DNA of 57,898 nucleotides from NCBI GenBank assembly GCA_905235835.1, contig CAJONQ010000008.1, forward strand, positions 1 through 57,898, written 5' to 3'. Below are positions 18,413 to 28,200 of the stretch, piece by piece (the first letter of the stretch is position 1; each line of letters opens with the position of its first letter). The DNA comes from an uncultured Prevotella sp. (GTDB lineage: Bacteria > Bacteroidota > Bacteroidia > Bacteroidales > Bacteroidaceae). Position numbers and translations under genes: made by a program. The notes beneath the pieces are model-generated. The model saw only the letters and a list, made by a program, of their open reading frames with translations, searched no databases and was not told where the DNA came from.

Positions 18413-19888
18413 TTATTTTATCTTTACTTTCACACGCTCATTACGGAACACTTGCCGTTGTGTCTCACGAGCATCAAAGTCTACCTTTGTCTTCGTGAAA
18501 TCGGCTACATTATACGAGTCGAACATCTCCCGATAGAACTTCTTGGGGTTACGCTGGGGCAACAGGAAGGGCTTCGTCACCCGTCCCTTGTCATCGATAG
18601 AGGAAAAGAACAGTTGGGCAAACATCCCATTCTCCCGTTTCGAGGCAAACACAAACCAATGACTGTCACTCGACCAGTTGTGATAACTCTCCGCATCCTT
18701 GCTGTTTACCTCCGTCAGTGGACGTGTCTTGCCTGTCTGCATGTCCATCAGCCACAGGTCTGCGTCTGGCTGGAACACAGGGAAGTTACTACGACTCGAT
18801 ACATTATACATCATCCAACGACCGTCATACGATGGACGTGCCAAGGTATAACTACGGTCATCTCTCTGTCCATTCAACAGGGTATCTACCTGATGTCCGA
18901 ATTGTCCCTGAGCCTCATCAAAACCGATGCGACAGATACTGCACTTCACCTTCATATACTCTGCTGGTACCTGGCAACTCTTCGAGGTGCTATAATAAAG
19001 GTACTTCCCATCATGGGAGAAGGCAGGGAATATCTCTAAGTCGGTCTCTGTCATCAACTCTGGGGCAAGGATCAACTCATCACTACGGACATCCAGCAAC
19101 ACGACATTACTGAAGTTATGATAGCCTTCTATGCGCTGACCTTTTCCCACAAAGAAACTCTGGTGTACGGCATTGGTGGCATAGGCACAATAGTTACCTG
19201 ACGGATGCCAATAGGCATACGAACCTGCCGCCTTCGTCGAGTCGGTCTTGGTGTCATACCATCGTTGTTTGCCGTCTATCTGCACCAACGTACCACCACC
19301 CTCTCCACGAATCTGTAAGGTCAGGTGCGAGGGATCAGTCCTATTTGCCGTATGACAGTTCATACAACGACTGGGCAATGCGGACTCTCTTAGCATCGCA
19401 TACTCGTCGAAGGTGTGTATATTACGCTGGTACATACCAATATCGCCTCCCACCTCGTAGCCCGGGGCGATACAACGATAGGTCACACCCCAGTCATCTA
19501 AGGCGTATGGACTCACGAAGATCTTAAAGTCTTGGTATTGCAGCCACTTGCCGTCCTTACGCACACAAACGGTAACAGTCAACGCACCACCTTTGTTCTG
19601 CTCGGTTAGGGCATGCCACTCATCGATGTCAAAGTCGGCAAACTCCCCATTGACATGCAGTTCGCCACCCTTGCTCCCCGTCACCTGTGCATCGACCCTG
19701 TCGATGCCCTCCCCCATGACATTGAAGTTCAGCGGAGCTATACCTGCAGGAATCGTCACACCTATATAGTCAGGATAGATAGCAGGCTGCTGCTTCATCA
19801 AGACAACATCGGCAGGTTCCTGCCGGCACACTATCAAACCTAACAGCCCTAACAAACCTACCACACCTATCAACAACAACTTCCTCAT
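18413..19888 (-). CDS. PD40 beta-propeller protein with CxxCH motif, copy 3
   Basis: A 491-residue paralogue of copies 1 and 2, the same length as copy 2. The heme-type motif is CMNCH at residues 175-179 followed by NRTDPSHL, then propeller blades (WHPSGNYCAYAT, FSHDGKYLYYST, SSDSHWFVFASKRENG). The signal peptide ends LGLIVC: valine replaces the Gly/Ala/Ser expected before the lipobox cysteine, so lipidation of this copy is doubtful. It is coupled by ATGA to membrane copy 3 and sits in a five-gene minus operon. Confidence 0.85.
   Translation of the reverse strand: MRKLLLIGVVGLLGLLGLIVCRQEPADVVLMKQQPAIYPDYIGVTIPAGIAPLNFNVMGEGIDRVDAQVTGSKGGELHVNGEFADFDIDEWHALTEQNKGGALTVTVCVRKDGKWLQYQDFKIFVSPYALDDWGVTYRCIAPGYEVGGDIGMYQRNIHTFDEYAMLRESALPSRCMNCHTANRTDPSHLTLQIRGEGGGTLVQIDGKQRWYDTKTDSTKAAGSYAYWHPSGNYCAYATNAVHQSFFVGKGQRIEGYHNFSNVVLLDVRSDELILAPELMTETDLEIFPAFSHDGKYLYYSTSKSCQVPAEYMKVKCSICRIGFDEAQGQFGHQVDTLLNGQRDDRSYTLARPSYDGRWMMYNVSSRSNFPVFQPDADLWLMDMQTGKTRPLTEVNSKDAESYHNWSSDSHWFVFASKRENGMFAQLFFSSIDDKGRVTKPFLLPQRNPKKFYREMFDSYNVADFTKTKVDFDARETQRQVFRNERVKVKIK
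19830..19873 (-). repeat. Nonamer repeat encoding the signal peptide of PD40 copy 3
   Basis: Plus-strand units ACCTAACAG, CCCTAACAA, ACCTACCAC, ACCTATCAA with a period of 9, closely like the block at 15944. It encodes the GLLGLLG part of the signal peptide. Confidence 0.6.
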
Positions 19889-21537
19889 TGCTTCATCATC
19901 CTCCTCACGTATGCGCCATACATCGACCCTGGCAGGTCACCATGCTTCTGGATACACTGTACGGCATCCTGATAACCTACTGGCATATAGGAATAACCAC
20001 CATACCGCTCTGCCCATGACATATATTGCATGACACCTTGCACGTTTCCTCGCAACAGCATCTCACCAATGAAATAGTCAAGTGCCATCTTGTTGTCGTG
20101 GTTGTCCATAAACAACAAACCAAATATCTTGTCTTTCTCCGAATGACTGTACAGGAAGTCTTGCTTGAAACGGATCTGGCGAAGCCTTCCTAACTGCGGA
20201 TGGGCATTGATGCGCTGCTCCCGGGTCTTCGCATCGGCTATCACGATGCGCTCTGCCTCCTCTGCCCAACCACGATAGTAGAGACTTTTCTTCAACAGGT
20301 CAATATACTTCAAGGCGGGTTTATAATGTCCGTTCACCAACATACACTCTACGATACGCTTGGTACACCTGCCACTCTTCTTGCCATTCAGGATAGACTC
20401 CTGGATGTCAAACATATAGCGTTGTGCCGAGTTCACCAGTCCTAAACGATAGTAAGCCTCGGCAGAAGGAAGGTTACTGGTCATGTCACGCCTCATCGGC
20501 ATAATAAGGGCATCATCACCACTCTGGTAGAAGTCAAACATACGGTCGGCAAGCTGTCGCTTCTGCGACAGGGCAAGATTCACACTGTTCGACCAGAATG
20601 TCGTTCTGACCACATGGTTCTTGGCACGCCGGATGATCTTGTCCCATTGCTCATGACGTATCTGGTAGTCCTGCCATATCAACTCGTAGACCTCCTTGTC
20701 ATATCCTTTCTGGTAGGCAAACCATCCTAAAACGAGGATGAGCATTACCTGCCAGCAATACCACATCCACCTACCAAACCTACTCTCCCTACCAAACTTA
20801 TCTTCCCTACAAAACCTACCACCCCCTACAATCACAGCCGTCACCACAGGAATCAGCCATTGCAACACAGGTATCTCCATCGGCACACGATAGTAGGTCA
20901 TCGAGAGGGTAATCATCGTCATGGGCCACTGAACCAGTATCATGGCGGAAATGAATACCATGACGGCTCCGACATACAACAGTTCCCAACTCCACTTCCA
21001 ACCATGAAGAGCCACACGGAGCATGGCATACAGCCATACCATCGGACCCAGCAACCAATAGACGATAGGAATCACAAGGATATCCCCCAACATCCCTACC
21101 TTCCCTACCAAACCTACTCTCCCTGCCAAACCTGCCAACCCTACCACAAGCACCATTGCCACCATATATGACAGCAAGACACTCACATTACCCATGTGCC
21201 ACCATAGCAGCACCACAGGTACGAAACTCAGCAGATAAACAGCAGAAGGTATCAAGGAAGCGAATAACCGTTGCAACACCATATGGAGAACTGCAAGCAG
21301 CACAGCACCCACCCAGGGATAGTAATAGAACTGCGTGATGAACTCTCCCAACCAGTCGGCAAAGCCTCCAGCCACCCCAACACGCTCCCAGAAATAGTCT
21401 GTCGTCCACAAGAACAACTGATATTGCTCCTGATACGACAAAGCATGGGGGTAACCTATGCCCCAGAACAGGAACACACCGATACCCATCAGTATCGTGA
21501 GACACCATTTCCAATATCGTGTTAGTAGCATTGCCAT
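19885..21537 (-). CDS. Polytopic membrane protein with helical C-terminal half, copy 3 (DUF6057-like)
   Basis: A 550-residue paralogue, first gene of the five-gene operon. I start it at 21537 (MAMLLTRYWKW) because a good promoter ends 7 bases upstream; the longer frame from 21576 would contain that promoter. The family signature YQEQYQLFLWTTDYF and GEFITQFYYYPW is followed by many membrane helices and a helical repeat half. Two stretches are built from 9-base repeats (20770-20823 and 21094-21147), giving tripeptide runs such as GRESRFGR and GRVGLVGKVG. Function unknown. Confidence 0.85.
   Translation of the reverse strand: MAMLLTRYWKWCLTILMGIGVFLFWGIGYPHALSYQEQYQLFLWTTDYFWERVGVAGGFADWLGEFITQFYYYPWVGAVLLAVLHMVLQRLFASLIPSAVYLLSFVPVVLLWWHMGNVSVLLSYMVAMVLVVGLAGLAGRVGLVGKVGMLGDILVIPIVYWLLGPMVWLYAMLRVALHGWKWSWELLYVGAVMVFISAMILVQWPMTMITLSMTYYRVPMEIPVLQWLIPVVTAVIVGGGRFCREDKFGRESRFGRWMWYCWQVMLILVLGWFAYQKGYDKEVYELIWQDYQIRHEQWDKIIRRAKNHVVRTTFWSNSVNLALSQKRQLADRMFDFYQSGDDALIMPMRRDMTSNLPSAEAYYRLGLVNSAQRYMFDIQESILNGKKSGRCTKRIVECMLVNGHYKPALKYIDLLKKSLYYRGWAEEAERIVIADAKTREQRINAHPQLGRLRQIRFKQDFLYSHSEKDKIFGLLFMDNHDNKMALDYFIGEMLLRGNVQGVMQYMSWAERYGGYSYMPVGYQDAVQCIQKHGDLPGSMYGAYVRRMMKQ
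20770..20823 (-). repeat. Nonamer repeat inside membrane copy 3
   Basis: Six units of period 9 on the plus strand: CCTACCAAA, CCTACTCTC, CCTACCAAA, CTTATCTTC, CCTACAAAA, CCTACCACC. The frame is kept because 9 is a multiple of 3; the protein reads as arginine/phenylalanine/glycine triplets here. Confidence 0.7.
21094..21147 (-). repeat. Second nonamer repeat inside membrane copy 3
   Basis: Six units of period 9: CCCTACCTT, CCCTACCAA, ACCTACTCT, CCCTGCCAA, ACCTGCCAA, CCCTACCAC. It encodes a GLAG/RVGLVG run between hydrophobic helices. It uses the same core unit as 20770 and the signal-peptide blocks. Confidence 0.7.
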
Positions 21538-21544
21538 ATTCTTT

Positions 21545-21577
21545 GCAAAGGTACTAACACTTTTTGAACCTACCAAA
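21545..21577 (-). promoter_or_regulatory. Promoter of the five-gene membrane/PD40 operon
   Basis: On the minus strand: TTTG (21577-21574), 20-base spacer, TACCTTTGC (21553-21545). This is a full Bacteroidetes -33/-7 pair. Only 7 bases separate it from the ATG at 21537, so the transcript should start within a few bases of the codon. Confidence 0.8.
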
Positions 21578-21643
21578 TTATTCCAGCAAAAACAAGACCG
21601 CTCCCCTACTCCAATGTTTGGAACACCGTATTACGTGTAGGAA

Positions 21644-21710
21644 GAAACCGCCCCACATCGGGTTGCGATGCAGGGCGGAATTTATAGAGGGATTGGGTTA
21701 ATTACTCTTT
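21644..21710 (-). repeat. Terminator repeat A, downstream flank of the toxin-antitoxin cassette
   Basis: About 67 bases nearly identical to 22487-22555. It contains a hairpin with arms CCGCCC and GGGCGG, inner arms CATCG and CGATG, followed on the minus strand by TTTCTTCC. It then runs into the last codons of the PIN toxin. It serves as the rho-independent terminator of the toxin transcript. Confidence 0.75.
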
Positions 21711-22124
21711 TGCGAGAGATTCTAGAAAAGACTCTGGATACATGATAGGGATTCCACCCGTAGGGAAGTGCCTATTGTGATCTCTTGTTACAATTATCTC
21801 ACATCTTGCAGACTTGGCAGCCACATATTGCAGCATATCTTCAAAGTCAGATGCTCCTGAATTTAATGCTTCCTCACATTGTTGGTCATCCATAGGTGCT
21901 ATAGTGATTAATTTCTTTAAAGCAATTAAGCCTTTTATTGCGTTCTCATATCCAACATTTTTTCGTGCTATATAAGCACAATTTGCAAAAGTCAGAGAAG
22001 TGGCAAATAGTTGTATCTTTTTCCGTATAGCAAAATCCAAGACATTAGAAGATGCAATAAGAGATTTAGGACGTCCCTCTATGACATCAAGTAAAATATT
22101 AGTATCTAAGAAAATCTTTTTCAT
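21702..22124 (-). CDS. PIN-domain toxin, VapC-like
   Basis: A 140-residue PIN-domain protein, probably a ribonuclease toxin. It starts MKKIFLDTNILLDVIEGRP with the first catalytic Asp, and later shows DFEDMLQYVAAKSARCEIIVTRDHNRHF with further acidic residues of the PIN active site. It overlaps the antitoxin by 4 bases (ATGA), the typical coupled arrangement. Its last residues, LAKE, resemble the AKE end of the surface lipoprotein at 22547 because both stops lie in the duplicated terminator repeat. Confidence 0.9.
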   Translation of the reverse strand: MKKIFLDTNILLDVIEGRPKSLIASSNVLDFAIRKKIQLFATSLTFANCAYIARKNVGYENAIKGLIALKKLITIAPMDDQQCEEALNSGASDFEDMLQYVAAKSARCEIIVTRDHNRHFPTGGIPIMYPESFLESLAKE

Positions 22125-22393
22125 AAATTGTATTTCTCAGAAAGATACTCCATTCGGGCATTATCTCCGTTAATGTCCTCCCTGTCCTCACCTGTAGGTT
22201 TAGCGAAACCTATAATTTTTTGGAGTTCAGGTGCCAATTCGTCTATTGATTTCATTTGGTATTTCTTTTTTCTGTTAGACGGAACAAATTTGTTAATAAG
22301 AGACACTATCAATTCATCCACACTAAGATTTTGCGATTCGGCATATTTCTTAGCATGATTATACACAGTTTGGTTTAAAGTAATAGTTGCCAT
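22121..22393 (-). CDS. Antitoxin of the VapBC-type pair (DUF6364-like)
   Basis: A 90-residue protein read from the ATG at 22393 (MATITLNQTVYNHAKKYAESQNLSV...); the longer frame from 22501 would run through the promoter. The N-terminal ribbon-helix-helix-like segment fits DNA binding, and the charged C-terminal half (KKKYQMKSIDELAPELQ) would wrap the toxin. I would label it DUF6364 family. It likely neutralises the PIN toxin and represses its own promoter at 22420-22452. Confidence 0.85.
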   Translation of the reverse strand: MATITLNQTVYNHAKKYAESQNLSVDELIVSLINKFVPSNRKKKYQMKSIDELAPELQKIIGFAKPTGEDREDINGDNARMEYLSEKYNL

Positions 22394-22419
22394 ACTTCTT
22401 TCACTTTTCTCATTTGCTT

Positions 22420-22452
22420 GCAAATATACAAACTTTCTGTTTATCCTCCAAA
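22420..22452 (-). promoter_or_regulatory. Promoter of the toxin-antitoxin pair
   Basis: Minus strand: TTTG (22452-22449), 20-base spacer, TATATTTGC (22428-22420), 26 bases before the antitoxin ATG. A consensus-quality Bacteroidetes promoter. Confidence 0.8.
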
Positions 22453-22486
22453 CTAATCCCGGAAAAACTTGGGGAAGGGGAAATAT

Positions 22487-22556
22487 GAAACCACCCCGCA
22501 TCGGGTTGGGACGCGGGGCGGAATGTTATAGAGAGGATTAGGTTAATTACTCTTTA
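22487..22556 (-). repeat. Terminator repeat B, upstream flank of the toxin-antitoxin cassette
   Basis: Near-copy of 21644-21710, about 85% identical by eye. The hairpin arms are CCCCGC and GCGGGG, followed on the minus strand by TTTCATATTTCC. It overlaps the stop codon of the surface lipoprotein gene and is that operon's terminator. Confidence 0.75.
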
Positions 22557-23440
22557 GCCTTGAAGAACCAGTATGTGGCTTCACCCCAGCCACCTGTACC
22601 GTCTGAAGCATAGGTAAGTGCCATCTCATCCTCATCAATGTAATTGATGTAATGTTGGGTGACTATAGTTCCTGTATTAATCTGGACAGGGAAGAGGACA
22701 CCGTCACCTGTTGTTTTTAAGAGACCAACAGCCCAAAGGTTGCTCTTGTCAGCATCAACACCCTTAACACCAGCATTATCAAGTAAAGCAGCATCTGAGA
22801 AATCAAAACTAAACGTGCCAGAACCACCAGAAGACTTTACGATAGATGTTCCAGCGAGGGAGAAGGTCATTGTGGCATCTCCTGAGTCGTCAAAGCCATA
22901 ACTGTAACCTTCAACTTGGTCCTTTACATCAGCAGGAGGAACACCCCACCATATACCGATATTACCGTCTGCTCCAGTAAGGAATCCGCAATTGCCCCAT
23001 ACATTACCTTTCGAATCATCCCAAGTCCATGTCTTGGAACCTGCACCACAAAGGATTCCCCAATGTGGGTCAACGGGATGGTTGTCTGATAATACCTCAA
23101 TATTAACAGGGTAGTCTACACTTACTTTTGAGCCATCAGGATTCATGGCTGTAACGGTAATAGTCTGTTCACCAGTTACCAGCATCAGGAATTCACTTGT
23201 AGGATTCACAGAAGTAGTCACACCATTAGTCCATTGCAGTGGAGTGGAAACGGAAGATGTGACATAGACGTAGTTCACGTTCTTGCCGTTCTCTTGTTCT
23301 ACGATCACAGAGCTATTAGCACGCAATTGCTCTGCTGTGACAGAAGGTTGGTCATTTGTATAGGTGTCTTCCTGTTTGGGATCACAAGCGGTGAGTCCCA
23401 TTACTCCGACAACCATGCTCAATATAAATAATTTCTTCAT
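22547..23440 (-). CDS. Surface lipoprotein, SusE/F-like position in a Sus locus
   Basis: A 297-residue lipoprotein: signal MKKLFILSMVVGVMGLTAC (Cys19), a short Ig/PKD-like segment (TGEQTITVTAMNPDGSKVS), then a beta-rich domain with aromatic residues (GSKTWTWDDSKGNVWGNCGF, GIWWGVPP) that could bind glycan. It follows susD by 21 bases on the same strand, the usual place of SusE/F or SGBP proteins that hold the polysaccharide at the cell surface. No family name beyond this can be given safely. Confidence 0.75.
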   Translation of the reverse strand: MKKLFILSMVVGVMGLTACDPKQEDTYTNDQPSVTAEQLRANSSVIVEQENGKNVNYVYVTSSVSTPLQWTNGVTTSVNPTSEFLMLVTGEQTITVTAMNPDGSKVSVDYPVNIEVLSDNHPVDPHWGILCGAGSKTWTWDDSKGNVWGNCGFLTGADGNIGIWWGVPPADVKDQVEGYSYGFDDSGDATMTFSLAGTSIVKSSGGSGTFSFDFSDAALLDNAGVKGVDADKSNLWAVGLLKTTGDGVLFPVQINTGTIVTQHYINYIDEDEMALTYASDGTGGWGEATYWFFKAKE

Positions 23441-23461
23441 TGTTTTACTTTTTAAAAGTTA

Positions 23462-25210
23462 TTACTCTTGCCACTGAGCATAATAGCCTGTTGTACCATC
23501 CCAACCGGCATTCTGCTTAATAGAACCATTAGAAAGATCAACCTGTGCCTGTGGAATACGATAGTATCCCTTTGTGGCATTGTAACGTGAGGAATAAGAG
23601 CCTCCTTGTGCCTTCATCGTGGTTTTCACTCCGTCGTTGTGGATAACTCCGCCAACCTGCTTGTCCAGGCATTCAGCCGCAATTCCCCAACGGCGCATAT
23701 CATCCCAACGGTATCCTTCGAAGGCAAGTTCCCAACGACGCTCGTTGCGAAGTGCGGTATCAGAATACCCTACCGCAGATAAACCGGCACGGGCACGGAC
23801 TTCGTTCATACCTTTGTTAGCGTCTTGATAAAGTTCGGAACGCATCAATAAGACATCTGCGTAACGAATCAAAGGCAGGCTCTGACAGTGTGATGCCTGG
23901 AAATGTCCGGTAGCACCATCACCACTAAATAGAGGTGCACAGAAAGAGTAAGCGTCGCCACCATTAGAGCGGACAGCACAGAATTTCTTCTGGTGCAAGC
24001 CTGTTGCCTCCATCCAGTTAGACGTGTTACTCCAATCATAATCATCGGGGAATTCAAGAACAGATGCTTCACGACGTTTGTCATTAGGCTCCGCAGTTTT
24101 CCACTCATCATAGAAGTTCGGACTTACAGGACCAGAACCCCAACCTGTACCGAATGGATAGGTACTTCCTGGTTTCCCTAATTTGTAAGAATCAGATCCA
24201 TCCCAGTTACCATTACGGATACCGAAGAAGAGGGCATACTGGTTAGTTTGGTGCAACTGCGTACCACTCCACTCTGCCAGATAGGTGTAACTAATGGCAA
24301 AGAGCACTTCTTTGTTACCCTCAGACCATGTCTCAGCCAGGTCGCTGACATAACTATAGTCCTTTTTGGTAATTTCATTAGAATAGGGCCACAATGAGCG
24401 ATAGTCGTCCAAAAGTCCATGACCTGATTTTGTAACGATATCATCCAGTACACCTTTCACATAGTCTGCAGTGATAGCATCACCTTCCTCTGTTGGCATT
24501 GAAGCTTCACCAAAGAAACCTGTATAGAAAAGGAATGCACGAGCCAAAAGTGCGCCAGCAGCCCATTTGCTAACTTTACCATAACTTAAAGTAGTCCAAT
24601 GGTCATACTTGTATTCTGGCATAATTTCCCACGCCTCTTTCAGGTCTGTTGCAATTTTAGCAAACACGACCTTTGAATCAACCTGTTCAGGTGAGACCTC
24701 TGCTTCTGCTAGGTTCTCAGGTGCCTTAGCAACCATAGGAACGGAACCAAAACATTTGGTCAGGTCGAAGTAATTAAATGCACGCATAAAGAGCAACTCA
24801 CCCTTTGACTGATTACGTAGATTTTCGTCTGCCACATTATCAATACTTGCTAGAGCGTTATTAGCACGGGCAATAGCAGAATAAGCGGCACTCCAGAGAG
24901 AGTTCATTTGCTCATTGTTGGCATAGAGGAAGTGGTCAAGAGCCTGTGTTGCCTTATCATCTGATCCACCGCCACCGTACATGTCATCTGATGCAAGGTT
25001 TGAGTAGGTGAAATATTGACCAACGTCATTGTTGCGGAATGGCTCATAGAATGACGCCTCATACACAGCGGCAATCATCTGATTCACATCTGTCTCAGTC
25101 TTTGGGAAGTTTCCGCTATCTTTACCAGTATAGTTCTCTGAGTCAAGAAATTTATCACAACTTGTCAGAGCGAACAAAGCGGAAAGACCATATACTATTA
25201 TTTTTTTCAT
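23462..25210 (-). CDS. susD-like: SusD/RagB family nutrient-binding lipoprotein
   Basis: A 582-residue outer-membrane lipoprotein that lids the SusC channel. The signal is MKKIIVYGLSALFALTSC. Typical SusD segments follow: ARANNALASID, ELLFMRAFNYFDLTKCFGSVP (helical TPR part), RYADVLLMRSEL and ELAFEGYRWDDMRRW near the C-terminus. It lies 15 bases after susC. The ligand cannot be told from the sequence. Confidence 0.95.
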   Translation of the reverse strand: MKKIIVYGLSALFALTSCDKFLDSENYTGKDSGNFPKTETDVNQMIAAVYEASFYEPFRNNDVGQYFTYSNLASDDMYGGGGSDDKATQALDHFLYANNEQMNSLWSAAYSAIARANNALASIDNVADENLRNQSKGELLFMRAFNYFDLTKCFGSVPMVAKAPENLAEAEVSPEQVDSKVVFAKIATDLKEAWEIMPEYKYDHWTTLSYGKVSKWAAGALLARAFLFYTGFFGEASMPTEEGDAITADYVKGVLDDIVTKSGHGLLDDYRSLWPYSNEITKKDYSYVSDLAETWSEGNKEVLFAISYTYLAEWSGTQLHQTNQYALFFGIRNGNWDGSDSYKLGKPGSTYPFGTGWGSGPVSPNFYDEWKTAEPNDKRREASVLEFPDDYDWSNTSNWMEATGLHQKKFCAVRSNGGDAYSFCAPLFSGDGATGHFQASHCQSLPLIRYADVLLMRSELYQDANKGMNEVRARAGLSAVGYSDTALRNERRWELAFEGYRWDDMRRWGIAAECLDKQVGGVIHNDGVKTTMKAQGGSYSSRYNATKGYYRIPQAQVDLSNGSIKQNAGWDGTTGYYAQWQE

Positions 25211-25225
25211 ATTTGTGTACTCTTT

Positions 25226-28200
25226 TTAGAATTTAATGTTTACACCAATCATATAGGTACGCGGTGTTGGGTAGAAACCATTGTCAATACCTGCAGCCCA
25301 TCCAAAGCCTTGATCACTAGTACCACCGTCAGAACCCAGTTCAGGATCCATACCAGTATATTTAGTAAAGGTAAAGAGATTCTGAGCAGTGAAGTAGAGA
25401 CGTAACTGCGTAAATGGAGAAGTCTTCCAAATCTTGGTGAAGTCATAACCCAGTGTCACGTTTTGAATCTTAACATAGTTGGCATCCTCCAACCATATTT
25501 CTGACATCGTCATATAGTTAATGTTCTTCAGATTATTCAGTCTGGGCAAGAAGTTTGACGTGCCCTCGCCTCGCCATGATCCATAAACCAATTTGCGGCT
25601 CAAGTTGTCTGCCAGGTTAGAGTCGTTATTGGTTGAACGAAGAATCTGATGACCAAACGCTCCATTACCTGTTACAGAGAAGTCAAATCCCTTATATCCG
25701 AGGTTAATACCGAAGCCAATGGTCACGTCTGGATGTGGGTCACCAATATTACAACGGTCTGAGGAATCAATAATGTTATCACCGTTGGTGTCGACGAAAA
25801 TCAGATCACCAGGGATAGGATTGCCACCATGTATGTTGTCTGTATATTGAGCCTTCCATGCGTCAACCTGCTCCTGATTCTGGAATACTCCTGCAGTCTT
25901 CATTCCATAGAAGAATCCGATAGGCTCCCCAACCTGTGCACGGAACACTTCTTCTGAACCCTGAATCAGCACACTGCCAGGACCATGGATAATTCCCTCA
26001 CCATTATTGATTTTAGTCACTTTGTTTTTGTTATAGGCAAGATTGAAACTTGCACCATAAGAGAAGTCCTTGCCAATGCGGTCATTCCAGTTCAAACCAA
26101 TTTCGATACCCTTATTCTCTACGTCACCACCATTCACGTACGGAGCGCCAAGACCCCATACACTTGGAATAGGAGCGCGTAACAACCAGTCCTTGGTCTT
26201 CTTGATATAGTAATCGAAAGCAAAGCCCAAACGACTATTCAGGAAACGAGCATCAATACCAAAGTTCCACTGCTCAGAGGTCTCCCAAGTAACATCAGGA
26301 TTAGGAAGAACCGATGCATATCCACCAGTAGTCTGAGACTCATGGTTACCATAGTTTCCATTCAGACCATAATAGTAACCACTAGATACGTCAAAAGCAT
26401 AAGATGAAAGATACTGGAAGTTGGAGATACTCTGGTTACCGTTCTGTCCCCAAGAGATACGAAGTTTCAAGAAATCCATCCAACTTCTTGTTTTCTCCAT
26501 AAAATTCTCATTAGTGATAACCCAACCAACAGATGCGGATGGGAAGTAACCCCAACGCTTACCTTTTGCGAAGTTGGATGATCCATCAGCACGAAGCATG
26601 AACTGAGCCATATATTTCTCAGCATAGTTGTAACTGGCACGACCGAAGAAAGAAGCCATAGACCAGTCACCGTTAGGAGAACCGCCGATTGATATGTCTG
26701 TCAGAACTTTATTCTGAGTATTTCCGACCCAGGCACGATCCCAGTCATTCTCGAAAAGGTTGTTCTTTCCACTTGCATTTAAGTTTTCACCATAACTGTT
26801 CTTCTGGATTTCCTGACCTAATACTACATCAAACGTATGATCATTCTTACTGAACAGGTAGGAAATGGTGTTGGTCCATGATATGCTTGACCATGTGTTC
26901 AAACTCTGGCTTGCCCCGTCTTGAGTAGCGACATCTGTTCCAGTAGCATGCTTACGAGTCATTGAACGGTATGAACCTGTACCATGTCTATAGTTAAACT
27001 GAGAACGGAAAATCAAATTCTTAATAGGCTGAATCTGCAAATTTCCAGAAAGCGTCATGCTCCATCCCTTATTGGCATGTAGTCCCAGTCCTTTAGTATC
27101 TGCCATTGCCAATGGATTGGCAGGCTGAACACCTAAATTGTACCCTAATTCTGCTAATTCTGCATTTGTCACATAACGACCATCTTCCATATAAGCAGGC
27201 ATGAGTGGATTGCCAATTAACAGGTCGTGCATGTTGTTCCAATACATGTTACCAGTGTCAATACCCTGACTGCTATTGTGGCTGAAGGTGAAGTTTTCTC
27301 CAATCTTAATAACATCAAAATCACCTTTTGCACTCTTCATGATAACATGGTCAGAATTCAAACGAACATTGTAACGCTCGTATTTTGACTGATTCTTACC
27401 TCCGAAGATACCATCTTGATTTACATAGCCGAATCCCAAAGAGAATGTTGAAATGTCATTACCACCATTCACGTTAATGGCGTGATTCTGTACAACTGCT
27501 CCTTTATGGTATGACTCGTCTAGCCAATTGGTGCCCTGCCAAGATCCATCCATAATAGAATTGTAAATGTTCGCAGGAAGCATGTTAGCCCAGTTCTTAG
27601 CCTGACCGCCATCGTTAAAGGCAATCAAATCTTGTGCATACATAAACTCTTTGGCGTTCAGGACATCAGGTTTCTTGGCTAAATACTGCCATCCAATATA
27701 ACCATCGTAACTGATTTGTACCTTTCCTGCCTTACCCTGCTTGGTGGTCACCAGGATGACACCATTGGCAGCACGTGATCCATAGATGGCTGCGGAAGCA
27801 GCGTCCTTCAGCACGTCAATGCTCTCGATATCACTTGGAGCAAGTGCGTTAATGTCGGCACCAGCAACACCATCGATAACGTACAATGGTGAAGAATCAC
27901 CAATGGTACCAATACCACGGATGTTTACTTTAAATCCAGAACCTGCCTGACCAGAACTCTGTACAATTTGCACACCAGGAGTCTGACTTTGCAGAGCACC
28001 AAGTACCTGAGTGGTGTTCAGTTTGGCGATGTCCTCACCCTTTACCTGAACGGTAGCACCAGTAACCAGTTTCTTCTTCTGGACACCGTAACCTACGACT
28101 ACCACCTCATCCAAGAGGGCGTTGTCCTCTTGCAGAGTGATGTTGAAATCTGACTGGTTGCCTGTGGCAACCTCTTGAGTCGTGTAGCCGATGTAAGAGA

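Noticed and set aside
17984..19039. 351-residue plus-strand frame across the DUF4369-type and PD40 copy 3 genes
   Set aside because: It crosses two good minus-strand genes and has no signal, domain or promoter.
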